Shown piece after piece: positions 18,045 through 27,288 of a stretch of DNA of 64,000 nt. Source of the DNA: DASXKD01 sp963734725 (lineage in GTDB: Bacteria > Actinomycetota > Actinomycetes > Streptosporangiales > Streptosporangiaceae). The notes beneath the pieces were generated by a model. It saw only the letters and a program-made list of their open reading frames with translations. It made no database searches and was not told where the DNA came from. Location of the stretch: assembly GCA_963734725.1 (NCBI GenBank), contig CAVTIX010000021.1:62001-126000 (forward strand), given 5' to 3'. The first letter of the stretch is position 1; every line of letters begins with the position of its first letter. A program made the translations under genes and the position numbers.

Positions 18045-18521
18045 TCAGGCGATCTTGCGGGCCCCCGGCCCGGGCAGCGGCGTGACGTCCCGCGGTGACC
18101 CGAGCACGTGCCCGTCCGCGCAGCTGAGCTGGAGCTGGACGTCGGCGCCGCAGTCGCGGTGGGTGAGCAGCACCTGCGGGCCGGCGGGCCCGGCCGCGTA
18201 CTTCTCTCCCCACTCCATCAGGGAGACGAGCACCGGGTACAGGTCCAGGCCCTTCTCGGTCAGCCGGTATTCGAGCCGGGCGCGCTGCCCGCGCTCCTGG
18301 TAGGGCGCCCGGCGCAGCAGGCCCTCGTCGACCAGCTTGGACAGGCGTTCGCTGAGCACCTGCCGCGGCGCCTGCGTGCGGCGCCGCATGTCGTCGAACC
18401 GGCGGACCCCGTTGAACGCCTCACGCAGCACAAGGAAGGTCCACCTGTCGCCGATGAGCCTGACCGCCGCGGCGATCGTGCAGTTGGTGTCGTCGTACTC
18501 GAGGATCCACGGCCGCGCCAT
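18045..18521 (-). CDS. HxlR family winged-helix transcriptional regulator
   Basis: This 158-residue regulator has the HxlR signature: a Cys near residue 14 (DTNCTIAAAVRLIGDRWTF), then LREAFNGVRRFDDMRR and the recognition helix region RQVLSERLSKLVDEGLL. A C-terminal extension ends in a polar tail. The conserved cysteine often senses quinones or electrophiles in this family. It is convergent with the Rieske oxygenase and may control it or the divergent GNAT gene, but there is no direct evidence for a target. Confidence 0.9.
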   Translation of the reverse strand: MARPWILEYDDTNCTIAAAVRLIGDRWTFLVLREAFNGVRRFDDMRRRTQAPRQVLSERLSKLVDEGLLRRAPYQERGQRARLEYRLTEKGLDLYPVLVSLMEWGEKYAAGPAGPQVLLTHRDCGADVQLQLSCADGHVLGSPRDVTPLPGPGARKIA

Positions 18522-18576
18522 GCCTGCATGCTAAATCTAGTTGACAGACTCAGCAACCGTGGCGAATGCTGGGTTC

Positions 18577-19185
18577 GTGAGCCGAACTCAGGTAGCCGTG
18601 CCCTCACGTGTTGATTTTGAAATACGCGAGGCGCACAGCACCGACCACCCAGCATTGCGGGAGTTCCTCACTGGCCTGTCGCCACGGGTTCGCTACCTGA
18701 GGTTTTTCTCCGGCGCACCGCCCACCAGCCAGGCGATGCTGCGCATCCTGACGGGCGGCGCCGGGTGCACCGACGCGCTGGTGGCCACCGAGAACGGCGT
18801 GATCATCGGCCATGCGATGGCCAGTGACGCCGGGCACGGCGGCAGCCGCCGGACCGAGATCGGCGTGGTGGTCGCGGATGGCCGCCGCGGCATGGGCGTC
18901 GGCGCCGCGTTGGTGCGCGGCCTACTCGCCCGCGCGCAAGAGCGCGGCGCCACCGTCTTGGTCATGGAGGTGCTGGCGGAGAACCGGCAGGTGATTACCA
19001 TGATCACGGACCATTGGCCGGTGACCCGCCGCGATCAGTCCGGGGCATACCTCACCATCCATGCGCAGCTGCCGCAGCCCCTGGGGGATAAGCCCGGGGC
19101 CTCCCCAGCCGCCGGCCGGGCGCCCACCGCCCGGGGCGCCCGGCCGGACGGCCGAAGCCACCCTGAACCAGCCGCCTGCTGCTGA
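18577..19185 (+). CDS. GNAT family N-acetyltransferase
   Basis: This protein of about 202 residues has a single GNAT domain: DFEIREAHSTDHPALREF at the N-terminus, then EIGVVVADGRRGMGVGAALVR, where RRGMGVG is the acetyl-CoA pyrophosphate-binding loop. GLSPRVRYLRFFS resembles the ATP-grasp/GNAT protein-lysine acetyltransferase (Pat-like) subgroup. The C-terminal 35 residues are low complexity. GTG 18577 is chosen because TTGACA at 18541 could be a -35 box, which would make the transcript nearly leaderless. The longer frame from TTG 18541 is the alternative. Confidence 0.8.
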   Translation: MSRTQVAVPSRVDFEIREAHSTDHPALREFLTGLSPRVRYLRFFSGAPPTSQAMLRILTGGAGCTDALVATENGVIIGHAMASDAGHGGSRRTEIGVVVADGRRGMGVGAALVRGLLARAQERGATVLVMEVLAENRQVITMITDHWPVTRRDQSGAYLTIHAQLPQPLGDKPGASPAAGRAPTARGARPDGRSHPEPAACC

Positions 19186-19220
19186 CGGCCGGCCGCCCCC
19201 GGCTGTCTAGTCTGGTCCGG

Positions 19221-19724
19221 GTGGAGGAACTGCACTACGACCTGGAACGCGACGCGGTGCGCGTGGTGCTCACCGACAGCGCCGGGCGGGTCCTGCTGTT
19301 TCACGTCCTCACCCCGGATCAGGCGCCGGACGGCTGGTGGGAGCTGCCAGGCGGGGGGATCGGCCCGGATGAGTCCTACCTGGACGCGGCGGTACGGGAG
19401 ATCCGCGAGGAGACCGGCCTGGTGCTCGACCCGGGCCAGGTGCGCCCGCCGTCGTGGCGGCGGGACACCACGTGGGTGTCACGCGGTAAGCGGCGGCTCC
19501 AGCACGAGGTGGTCGTCCTCGCCCGGCTGGAGGCGGACCAGCCGGCCATCGTCGACGGCGGCCGGACGCCGCAGGAGGTGGAGGACTTTGTCACGTTCCG
19601 CTGGTGGCCGGTGGCCGAGATAGCCGCGAGCCCGCGGCGCTTCTACCCCGGCCGCCTGCCGGAACTGCTGCCCGCGTTCCTGGCCGGGGAGCACATCGAT
19701 GAGCCGTTCGAGCGCTGGAACTAG
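19221..19724 (+). CDS. Nudix hydrolase
   Basis: This 167-residue hydrolase removes a nucleoside monophosphate from diphosphate-linked substrates. The Nudix box begins with GGGIGPDE near residue 47 and ends with REIREETGL, so all acidic metal ligands of the REUxEE core are present. It starts with GTG and its 3' end overlaps the upstream part of the acetyltransferase frame, suggesting co-transcription with the gene at 19783. Substrate is not evident. Confidence 0.92.
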   Translation: MEELHYDLERDAVRVVLTDSAGRVLLFHVLTPDQAPDGWWELPGGGIGPDESYLDAAVREIREETGLVLDPGQVRPPSWRRDTTWVSRGKRRLQHEVVVLARLEADQPAIVDGGRTPQEVEDFVTFRWWPVAEIAASPRRFYPGRLPELLPAFLAGEHIDEPFERWN

Positions 19725-19782
19725 CGCTGGAACTAGGGCCCAACCGGAAATTGGATCGCCTCGGCGGCCGGTCCGGGCGAGG

Positions 19783-20325
19783 ATGGCTGCCGTGGCTGAG
19801 CTGCGCACGGCGCATACCGCCGATCTGGATCCCGCCGTCCGCGGGGCGGCCCGCGCCCTCCTTGATGAGGCCTTTCACGGAGATGTGACGGAGGCCGACT
19901 GGGAGCACGCCCTCGGCGGGGTGCACGCGCTGGTCTGGGACGGGCCGGCGCTGATCGGGCACGGGTCGGTGATCCAGCGCCGTCTGCTGCACCAGGGGCG
20001 GGCGCTGCGGGCCGGGTACGTCGAGGCCGTCGCGGTGCGCCCGGACCGGCAGGGAGAAGGGCACGGCGCGGCGCTGATGGGCGCGCTGGAACGGGTGCTG
20101 CGCGGTGCGTACGACTTGGGCGCGCTCGGGTCCAGCGAGGAGGGCGCGGGCTTCTACGCGGCCCGCGGGTGGCAGCTGTGGCAGGGGCAGTCGTCGGCGC
20201 TCACGCCGACGGGCATCCGGCCGACCCCGGGCGAAGACGGCTGTCTCTACGTGTTCGAGCTTGCCGTGCCGCTGGACATCTCCGGCGAGCTCATCTGCGA
20301 CTGGCGGGACGGGGACGTCTGGTAG
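19783..20325 (+). CDS. Aminoglycoside 2'-N-acetyltransferase family protein (AAC(2')-I-like)
   Basis: This 180-residue GNAT enzyme resembles the chromosomal mycobacterial AAC(2')-Ic closely along its length as I recall it. Shared blocks are RTAHTADLD, DWEHALGGVHALVWDG, GHGSVIQRRLL, ALRAGYVEAVAVRPD, LERVLRGAYDLGALGSS, a glycine/tryptophan segment ARGWQLWQG, and the C-terminal ELICDWRDGDVW. Such proteins acetylate the 2'-amine of aminoglycosides, and some mycobacterial versions also modify cell-wall or other small molecules. ATG 19783 gives the usual length of about 180 residues and is preceded by GGGCGAGG. There are no mobile-element signatures around it, so it looks intrinsic. Confidence 0.9.
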   Translation: MAAVAELRTAHTADLDPAVRGAARALLDEAFHGDVTEADWEHALGGVHALVWDGPALIGHGSVIQRRLLHQGRALRAGYVEAVAVRPDRQGEGHGAALMGALERVLRGAYDLGALGSSEEGAGFYAARGWQLWQGQSSALTPTGIRPTPGEDGCLYVFELAVPLDISGELICDWRDGDVW

Positions 20326-20515
20326 CCGCAGCGGCCGCATTGTTTCCTCCCGCCGAATGGCACGCCGGCGCCGAAGCTGCAGAAATGATGCGCGGATTAG
20401 CAGGTATCGAGACGGCTTATAGGGCTTTCCCCCGGCACTCGAAAGGCGTCATAATTGCGGCACTAACGGGGACCTGCGGCAGGGGACGCCGGCAGGAGAG
20501 TCAGGGGAGCCCAGC

Positions 20516-22120
20516 ATGCCCGAGAATTCCTTTGTTCCGCTGCCTGGCAGCGAGCGCACGCCGCTGGCCGGCGCCGAAGAAACCGTCCAGCAACTAGACG
20601 ATTCGCAGCGGATCGAGGTGACGCTGATCACCCGGCGCCGGGAGGGCCTGCCGGCCGAGTACGTCACCGGACCGGCAACGCTCACCCGGGATCAGCTCGA
20701 AGCACAGCACGGCACCGATCCGGCGGACCTGGCGCTGATCCGTGACGTGCTCGGCCGGTTCGGCATCGAGGTCACCGGCGCTGACGCCGGCGCGCGCCGG
20801 GTCACGGTAGCCGGCCCGATCTCCGCCTTCTCGGCGGCCTTCGGCGCGGCGCTGCGCCTGGTCAATACGCCGCACCCGGTGTCGACCGGGGGCGCAGCCC
20901 AGCACCGCTACCGGGTCGGCGGGCTGGAGGTCCCCGCCGAACTTGACGGCGTGGTACTTGCCGTCCTCGGCCTGGATGACCGTCCGCAGGCTGCGCCGCA
21001 GATCCGGCACGCGCCAGGTATCGCGCCGGCCGCGGCCGGGCAGGAAAGCACCTCCGGACCGACCTCCTACACGCCGGTCCAGGTGGCGCAGGCCTACCAC
21101 TTCCCGGACGGGACCGACGGGACCGGTCACACCATTGCCATCATCGAGCTGGGTGGCGGATTCGGCAGCGACGACCTGAATGCCTACTTCTCCGGCCTGG
21201 GAATCACCACCCCATCGGTGACCGCGGTAGGCGTGGACGGCGCGGCAAACGTGGCCGGCCGGGACCCGCAGGGCGCGGACGGGGAGGTGCTGCTGGACAT
21301 TCAGGTCGCCGGCGCGGCGGCACCGGGCGCGAAGCAGGTCGTCTACTTCGCGCCCAACAGTGACCGCGGCTTCGTGGACGCGGTCACCACGGCGGTACAC
21401 GCCAGCCCGACCCCGACCGCGGTGAGCATCAGCTGGGGCCAGTCCGAGGATTCCTGGACCGGCCAGGGGCGCGCCGCGCTGGACCAGGCGTTCGCCGACG
21501 CCGCCGCGCTTGGCGTCACCGTGACCACGGCCGCGGGGGACAACGGCAGTGGTGACCGGGTGTCCGACGGGAAGGCCCACGCCGACTTCCCCGCGTCCAG
21601 CCCGTACGCGCTGGCCTGCGGCGGCACCAGCCTGCGACTGAGTGCCTCCGGCGCCATTGCCTCCGAGTCGGTCTGGAACGACGGCCCTGGAGGCGGCGCG
21701 ACCGGCGGCGGCGTCAGCGACATCTACGCCCTGCCCTCCTGGCAGGCATCCGCCGGGGTGCCGCACATACACGGCACGCAGAAAGCCGGCCGTGGCGTCC
21801 CCGACGTGGCAGGCAACGCCGACCCGCAGACCGGGTACCAGGTGCGCGTGGACGGGAAGGACATGGTCGTCGGCGGGACCAGTGCGGTAGCCCCGCTGTG
21901 GGCGGCGCTCATCTGCCGGATGGCGCAGGCCACGGGCCAATCGTTTGGGCTCCTGCAGCGTTTGCTATACGCAGAGGTCAGTGCCGGGATTGCCGCACCG
22001 GGGTTCCGCTGCATCGAATCCGGTAACAACGGGGTGTACCAGGCGTGCCTGGGCTGGAACCCGTGCACCGGCCTCGGCGTACCCGACGGGCCGGCCCTGC
22101 TGACCAGGCTCAAGGGCTGA
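20516..22120 (+). CDS. S53 family peptidase (sedolisin/kumamolisin type)
   Basis: This 534-residue acid-acting serine carboxyl peptidase has an N-terminal propeptide (Pro-kumamolisin, about residues 10-180) followed by the subtilisin-fold domain. The triad is visible: Glu and Asp in GEVLLDIQ (near 257 and 261) and Ser in GGTSAVAPLW (near 455). The oxyanion Asp is in AAGDNGS near 342. The C-terminal NPCTGLGVPDG contributes to the calcium site typical of the family. No signal peptide precedes the propeptide; several bacterial kumamolisins are similar. The start ATG 20516 has GGGGAG upstream. It is monocistronic. Confidence 0.95.
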   Translation: MPENSFVPLPGSERTPLAGAEETVQQLDDSQRIEVTLITRRREGLPAEYVTGPATLTRDQLEAQHGTDPADLALIRDVLGRFGIEVTGADAGARRVTVAGPISAFSAAFGAALRLVNTPHPVSTGGAAQHRYRVGGLEVPAELDGVVLAVLGLDDRPQAAPQIRHAPGIAPAAAGQESTSGPTSYTPVQVAQAYHFPDGTDGTGHTIAIIELGGGFGSDDLNAYFSGLGITTPSVTAVGVDGAANVAGRDPQGADGEVLLDIQVAGAAAPGAKQVVYFAPNSDRGFVDAVTTAVHASPTPTAVSISWGQSEDSWTGQGRAALDQAFADAAALGVTVTTAAGDNGSGDRVSDGKAHADFPASSPYALACGGTSLRLSASGAIASESVWNDGPGGGATGGGVSDIYALPSWQASAGVPHIHGTQKAGRGVPDVAGNADPQTGYQVRVDGKDMVVGGTSAVAPLWAALICRMAQATGQSFGLLQRLLYAEVSAGIAAPGFRCIESGNNGVYQACLGWNPCTGLGVPDGPALLTRLKG

Positions 22121-22147
22121 CGGCACCCATGCCGGGCCGCGGCCGCC

Positions 22148-23143
22148 TCAGCCGAGGTGGTCGCGGCCTGCTGGCTCGTGCCAGTCGGCCAGGTGCGGCT
22201 CAACCCGGGTCCGCCACGGCGCGTCGTTCACGAACGTCGGCTTCGGCCCGCGGACCAGGCCGCCGAACGAGGAGAAGTCGGTGGTCTCCCGGAAGGCCGG
22301 CCGCTGGTACAGGTCGCGGGCGTAGCCCCACAAGTTGCCGAACTCGGTGAGCCGCCGCGGCGTGACCCCGGCCATCGGGTTGTACCCGGCGTCGAAGCGC
22401 GCCAGGGTCGGCCACAGCCGCACGTCGGCCTCGGTGATCTCGGCGCCGAACAGGTGCCTGCGGGTGGCCAGGCGGTCGTCGAGTTCGGCCAGGGTGGCGA
22501 GCATCGCCTGCCTGAGGTCCTCGTAGTCCTCCCGCGTGGTGGCCCCGGCGACCCGGTACGGGCCGTTGTTCACGTTGGTGTACACGCGCTCGTTGAGCGC
22601 GTCGATCTCGGCGCGCAGCGGCGCCGGGTAGAGGTCGGGCGACGGCGCGGCCCAGGCGCCGAACTGGGTGCCGAGGTCGATCGTGATGTCCGGGAAGTTG
22701 TTGCTGACGATCTTGCCAGCCTCCCGGTCCCAGAGCACGGGGACGGAGACGTGACCGTCGTAGCCGGGTTCGGTCGCCTCGTAGGCCTCGGCGAGCAGGG
22801 TGAACCCGTTCACCGGGTCGGGGCCCCGGTGCTCACGAAACGCCCAGCCGCGCCCGTCGCGCACGTCATCCACGTAGGACAGCGAGATGATCTCGTCCAG
22901 GCCCTTCAGCTTGCGGACGATCGCGGTGCGCTGGGCCCATGGGCAGCCCCAGGAGATGTACAGGTGGTACCGCCCGGCGACCGCCGGGTACCCGCTGGCG
23001 CCGTCGGCGGTGATCCGGCCCTGGAACCGGTACACCGGGCGCTGGAAGGAGGCGCCCTGGTTGAACCCGCGCCCTGGCCCGTACAGGCCGTAGCTGTCGT
23101 AGTTGACCGGGCTGGCGTAGCGCGGCACGGTTGTCTCGGTCAC
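22148..23143 (-). CDS. Glutathionyl-hydroquinone reductase-type (Xi-class GST) protein
   Basis: This 331-residue thiol-dependent reductase has a thioredoxin-fold N-terminal domain with the active cysteine in SWGCPWAQRT near residue 66. A GST C-terminal helical domain follows with YNPMAGVTPRRLTEFGNLWGYARDLYQ. Family members remove thiol adducts from quinones. In an actinomycete the natural thiol is likely mycothiol, which is inference. GTG 23143 overlaps the serS stop (GTGA), so it should be translated from the serS transcript. Confidence 0.9.
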   Translation of the reverse strand: MTETTVPRYASPVNYDSYGLYGPGRGFNQGASFQRPVYRFQGRITADGASGYPAVAGRYHLYISWGCPWAQRTAIVRKLKGLDEIISLSYVDDVRDGRGWAFREHRGPDPVNGFTLLAEAYEATEPGYDGHVSVPVLWDREAGKIVSNNFPDITIDLGTQFGAWAAPSPDLYPAPLRAEIDALNERVYTNVNNGPYRVAGATTREDYEDLRQAMLATLAELDDRLATRRHLFGAEITEADVRLWPTLARFDAGYNPMAGVTPRRLTEFGNLWGYARDLYQRPAFRETTDFSSFGGLVRGPKPTFVNDAPWRTRVEPHLADWHEPAGRDHLG

Positions 23144-24396
23144 TGTGGCCTCTCTTGGTTCCGGCCGATGGTGGCCGGGGCGCCGAACTGCCGGAGCACC
23201 TCGGGCACGGCGACCGCGCCGCCCTCGTCCTGGAAGTTCTCCATGATCGACAGCAGGGCACGGGCGGTGGCCCCGGTCCCGTTCAGCGTGTGCACGAACT
23301 CCAGCCCGCCGTCCCGGCGGAACCGCACGTTCAGCCGGCGCGCCTGGTAGTCGGTGGTGTTCGAGCAGGAGGTGATCTCCCGGTACCGCTGCTGCACCGG
23401 GAACCAGGCCTCGATGTCGTACTTCTTCGCGGCGGGCGCGCCCAGGTCGCCGACGGCGATGTTCATCACCCGGTAGGGCAGGCCGAGCGCCTGGGCGATC
23501 TCCTCCTCGTAGCCGAGCAGCCGCTCGTGGAACTCACCGGACTGCTCGGGCAGGCAGTAGACGTACATCTCCACCTTGTCGAACTGGTGCACCCGGAACA
23601 TGCCCTTGGTGTCCTTGCCCGCGGCGCCCGCTTCGCGGCGGAAGTTCGTGCTGTAGCCCACGTACCGCAACGGCAGGTCGGCCTCGTCCAGGCGCTCGTC
23701 CATGTGGATGCCGGCCAGCGCGACCTCGGACGTGCCGGTCAGGTAGAGGTCGTCCTTTTCCAGGTGGTAGAGGTTGGACTCCTCGGTGGGCAGGAACCCG
23801 GTCCCGTACATCGCCCGCTCCCCCGCCAGCACCGGCGGGAGCACCGGCAGGAAGCCGTAGCCGGACAGCTTGTCCAGCACGAACCGGTACAGCGCCAGCT
23901 CGGCCAGGGCCACGTCGCCGATCCGGTAGGCGAACCGGGCGCCGGACAGCCGGGCGCCCCGCGCCATGTCGATCCACCCGCGCGCGGAGCCGAGTTCGGT
24001 GGCGTCGCGCGGCTCGAAGGCGAACGACGGCCGCTCCCCGACCCCCCGCACGACCTGCGCGTCCTCCTCGGCCATGCCGTCGGCGGCGGTGGGGTCGGGC
24101 AGGTTCGGGATGCGGGCGAGCAAACTGGCCCGCTCCCGCTCGGCGTCCGCCTGCTCCGCCTGCGCCTTGGTCAGTTGCTCGGCCAGCCGCCGCAGCTCCG
24201 CGAGCTGCTCCGGGCCGGGCGGGCCGCCCTTGGACGACTTCTTCTGCGCGGCGCGCAGCGACTCGGCCTGCTCGGTCAGCGCACGCCACCGGGCGTCCAC
24301 CGCGAGCAGCGCATCGAAGTCGGCGGCGGCCCCGCGCCGGTCCAGCGCGGCCCGGTAACGGTCCGGATCCTGCCGCGCAGCCTTGAGATCTATCAC
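23140..24396 (-). CDS. serS: Seryl-tRNA synthetase
   Basis: This class II aminoacyl-tRNA synthetase charges tRNA-Ser. The 418-residue protein has an N-terminal coiled-coil arm (residues 1-105, rich in Lys, Gln, Ala and Glu), then motif 2 near TNFRREAG and motif 3 near NGTGATARALLSIMENFQ. The serine-binding TGTSEVALAG segment is intact. GTG 24396 gives VIDLKAARQDP, the standard SerS beginning, with AGGA about 10 nt upstream. The upstream EamA frame runs into this gene with no stop codon, so a 766-residue fusion could be made. Translation from GTG 24396 is still the most likely source of SerS. Confidence 0.96.
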   Translation of the reverse strand: MIDLKAARQDPDRYRAALDRRGAAADFDALLAVDARWRALTEQAESLRAAQKKSSKGGPPGPEQLAELRRLAEQLTKAQAEQADAERERASLLARIPNLPDPTAADGMAEEDAQVVRGVGERPSFAFEPRDATELGSARGWIDMARGARLSGARFAYRIGDVALAELALYRFVLDKLSGYGFLPVLPPVLAGERAMYGTGFLPTEESNLYHLEKDDLYLTGTSEVALAGIHMDERLDEADLPLRYVGYSTNFRREAGAAGKDTKGMFRVHQFDKVEMYVYCLPEQSGEFHERLLGYEEEIAQALGLPYRVMNIAVGDLGAPAAKKYDIEAWFPVQQRYREITSCSNTTDYQARRLNVRFRRDGGLEFVHTLNGTGATARALLSIMENFQDEGGAVAVPEVLRQFGAPATIGRNQERPQ

Positions 24397-25440
24397 CGTC
24401 GTAATCCTAGTCGCGCACGGCAGGCTGATCGGCGGTTCGAAGCCGCCGCACGGACGGGGTATCCGGGGCGGGCGGAGCTGTCCGCAGCGGGCGGAGCGTC
24501 CGCGGCGGGCGGAGCGTCCGCGGCAGGCGGAGCGTCCGCGGTCGGGCGGAGCGTCCGCGGCGGGCGGGATCTCCGGGGCGGGCGCAGGCAGGCCGGACCT
24601 CGTGGCCAGCACCGACCCGGCCAGGATCAGCACGAACGCGGCCACGATGGCCGGGGTCAGCGGCTCACCGAGCACGCTCACCCCCAGGGCGACCGCGACT
24701 GCCGGGTTCACGTAGGTGATCACCGTGGCCCTGGCCGGGCCGACCTCGGCGATGAGCTGGAAGAACAGGACGAACGCGATCGCCGTGCAGAGCACCCCGA
24801 GCCCGGCCAGCGAGCCCAGCACCCGGGCCGAGGGCGCCGCCGACGGCCAGGTCAGCGCCGCAGCGGGGGCGTACACCACGGCGGCCGCGGCCAGGCAGAC
24901 GGCGGTCACGCTCAGGCCGGGCAGGTCGCCGAGCTTCCGGTTGGCGACAAGCGGCCCGGTGGCGTAGCACACCGCGACGAGGATCACCTCGGTGATGGGC
25001 CAGGCGCTGCCGCCCGCCAGGTGCGGTCCCGCCAGCAGCGCGACGCCGCCCAGGCCCGCAAGCAGGCCCGCCCAGCGGACGGCGGTGAGCCGCTCCGGGC
25101 CGCCGGTCACCTTCGCCAGCACCAGCCCGATGATCGGGACCACCGCGATCATCAGCCCGGTCAGCGAGCTGGACAGGCGCCGTTCCGCGTCCGACAGCAG
25201 CGCCCAGGGCAGCATGATCTCTACGACGGCGAACACCGCCAGCCACCACCAGCGCCCGGCGAGCACCCTGATCTGGCCGCGCCAGATCGCGATCGGCAGC
25301 AGCACCGCCGCGCCCACGGCCACCCGGGCGAACACCAGCACCGGGACCGAGACGCCGGTGTCGGCGACCTTGATGAGCAGATAGGGCACTCCCCAGATGA
25401 CGCTCATCAGCGCGAACAGCACCCAGCCCCGGCGGCTCAC
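24394..25440 (-). CDS. EamA/DMT family transporter, reading in frame into serS
   Basis: This membrane protein has about ten transmembrane segments in two EamA repeats, starting MSRRGWVLFALMSVIWG from GTG 25440 with AAAGGGG upstream. The family exports amino acids or other metabolites. The final helix ends near VFVLILAGSVLATRSG. Its cytoplasmic tail is encoded by the 18-bp repeats at 24481-24563, one of which contains an extra base at 24542. Without that base the tail would be ADAPPA repeats and would end at a TGA overlapping the serS GTG (GTGATAG). With it the frame becomes RGRSAR repeats and joins serS. Confidence 0.88.
24481..24563. repeat. 18-bp minisatellite in the EamA C-terminal tail
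   Basis: Between four and five units of the type GCGGGCGGAGCGTCCGCG lie in tandem. Units are 18 bp except the one containing GCGGTCGGGCGG, which has an additional T at 24542 on the plus strand. Eighteen bases keep the frame, so copy-number change is tolerated; the single-base insertion is not. It shifts EamA into the serS frame. Confidence 0.85.
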
Positions 25441-25683
25441 CGCAAACCCCTTTCCACGACATATCCCGGTGCAGGCTACCGGGGCCGTCGGGCAGCGCTG
25501 GACCACGGACCGGGCGGCTACCCTCAAGTGTGGACGCCCGCCGCACGGCAGGCGGGGAGAGGTGATCGCGCTGACCGGCACAGAGAGCACTCCCGCCGGG
25601 CTGCCCACGGCCGCCCCGGCCCCGGCCGGGCCGGCCCCGCCGAGCCCCGCCCGCGGCGCGAGCGCGGCCTGCCCGCCGAGCCG

Positions 25684-27192
25684 GTGCTGGCGCTGCCCTG
25701 GGCCCTGCTGGCCGCCGTGGCCGGCGGGCTCGCCCTGACCGCAGCCTTTCCGCCGGCCGGAGTGTGGCCGCTGGCCCCGCTGGGACCGGCGCTGCTGGTA
25801 GTGGCGCTGCAGGGCCGGACCCTGCGGGCCAGCGTCCTGGCCGGGCTGCTGTTCGGGCTGGCCCTGTTCTTCCCCCTGCTGTCCTGGCTGATCAACGTGG
25901 CCTGGTACGCGTGGGGCGCGCTGGCCGTCGCGGAGGCGGTGATCTTCGCGCTGCTTTGCGCGGGCCAGCGGGTGCTGCTGTCGCTGCGGGCCTGGCCGGT
26001 GGCCGTGGCCGGCTGGTGGGTCGCCGCCGAGGCGCTGCGCGGCAGGTGGCCGTACGCCTTCCCGTGGGGCAGGCTGGCGATGAGCCAGGCGGGCACCCCG
26101 GCCGCGCCCTGGACCGCCGTTGGCGGGGCGCCGCTGCTCACGTTCCTCCTCGCCCTCACCGGCAGCACGCTTGCCTGGCTGGTGCTGCGCCGCCGGGCGA
26201 TCCCCGCGCTGGCTTTCGCCGGGGCGCTGGGCCTGACCCTGGCCGGCGCCCTGCTGCCGGTCGATCCGATGCCGGCCGGCGCCCCGAGCGCGACCGTGGC
26301 CGCCGTCCAGGGCGACGTGCCGCATGCCAGGAACCTGCCCAGCCTGTTCCGCGCCAGCACCGTGACCGAGAACCACGCGGCGGCCACCGAGCGGCTGGCC
26401 GCCCAGGTCAAGGCGGGCCGCAAGCCAGCTCCCGACCTGGTGATCTGGCCGGAGAACGCCACCGACCTGGACCCGCGGTTCTACCCGGCGGTGTTCGGGA
26501 CGATCGCCGCGGCGGTGCACGCAATCGGGCGGCCCGTGCTGGTCGGCGAGGTGCTGCAGGACCCGCAGCGTAACGTCGGGCAACTGTGGACCCCCGCCCA
26601 CGGGCCCGGCCCGCTCTACGCCAAACGGCAACTTGTTCCGTTCGGGGAATACATCCCGTTCCGCGGCGTGCTGTCGCACATCACCTCCCTGGTCGCCTTG
26701 CAGCCGCACGACTTCACCGCCGGGCGGCGGCCCGTGGTCTTCCACGTCGGGCAGATCCGCCTCGGCGACGTCATCTGCTACGAGGTCGGCTTCGACGGCC
26801 TGATCTCCTCGGAGGTCAAGGCCGGGGCAAACCTGCTGGCCGTGCAGACCAACGACGCGACGTTCGAAGTGGACGGGCAGCGCGGGGAAAGCCTGCAGCA
26901 ACTGGCCATGGCCCGGATCCGGGCGGTGGAGTCCGACCGGGCCGTGGTGGTCGCCTCCACGACCGGCGTCAGCGCGATCATCGCGCCGGACGGCGCCCTG
27001 ATAGCTCACACCGGCACCTGGCAGCGGGCGGTGCTCGAATCGCGGGTGCCGCTGCTGAACACGACCACGCTGGCCATCCGGCTCGGCGGCTGGCCCGAGT
27101 TCCTGATCACCGCGCTCACCATCGGCGCGTTCGGCTGGGCCGCGTACGGCTGGGCCCGGGCGGCGCGGCGCCGCCGGTCCGCACCGGCGTAG
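25684..27192 (+). CDS. lnt: Apolipoprotein N-acyltransferase, first of two
   Basis: This enzyme transfers the third acyl chain to the N-terminal cysteine of lipoproteins. An N-terminal region of several membrane helices (about residues 1-200) precedes a nitrilase-type domain with the Glu-Lys-Cys triad: VIWPENATD, YAKRQLVPFGEYIPFR and GDVICYEVGF. GTG 25684 is the minimal start. The frame stays open upstream to GTG 25528, but that stretch is Arg-rich and looks non-coding. A different frame from GTG 25562 (after GGGGAGA) looks more protein-like and would need a frameshift near 25680 to join. The 5' end is therefore uncertain. Confidence 0.88.
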   Translation: MLALPWALLAAVAGGLALTAAFPPAGVWPLAPLGPALLVVALQGRTLRASVLAGLLFGLALFFPLLSWLINVAWYAWGALAVAEAVIFALLCAGQRVLLSLRAWPVAVAGWWVAAEALRGRWPYAFPWGRLAMSQAGTPAAPWTAVGGAPLLTFLLALTGSTLAWLVLRRRAIPALAFAGALGLTLAGALLPVDPMPAGAPSATVAAVQGDVPHARNLPSLFRASTVTENHAAATERLAAQVKAGRKPAPDLVIWPENATDLDPRFYPAVFGTIAAAVHAIGRPVLVGEVLQDPQRNVGQLWTPAHGPGPLYAKRQLVPFGEYIPFRGVLSHITSLVALQPHDFTAGRRPVVFHVGQIRLGDVICYEVGFDGLISSEVKAGANLLAVQTNDATFEVDGQRGESLQQLAMARIRAVESDRAVVVASTTGVSAIIAPDGALIAHTGTWQRAVLESRVPLLNTTTLAIRLGGWPEFLITALTIGAFGWAAYGWARAARRRRSAPA

Positions 27193-27288
27193 CGAGACCG
27201 CCGGTGCGCGCCGGCGTAGCGGCGCCGCCGGCGTAATCGTGACCTGGCGCGGGCGCGCCTCCCCCGCCCGCGGCAGCAGAATGGAGGC

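Noticed and set aside
24425..24450. GGCGG-CTTCGAA-CCGCC looks like a tRNA T-arm next to serS.
   Set aside because: No acceptor, D or anticodon arms can be built around it, and it lies inside the EamA-serS reading frame.
23131..25683. Long plus-strand extension upstream of the first lnt, suggesting a giant protein.
   Set aside because: It is antisense to serS and EamA, both well supported; only the part after about 25684 is protein-like.
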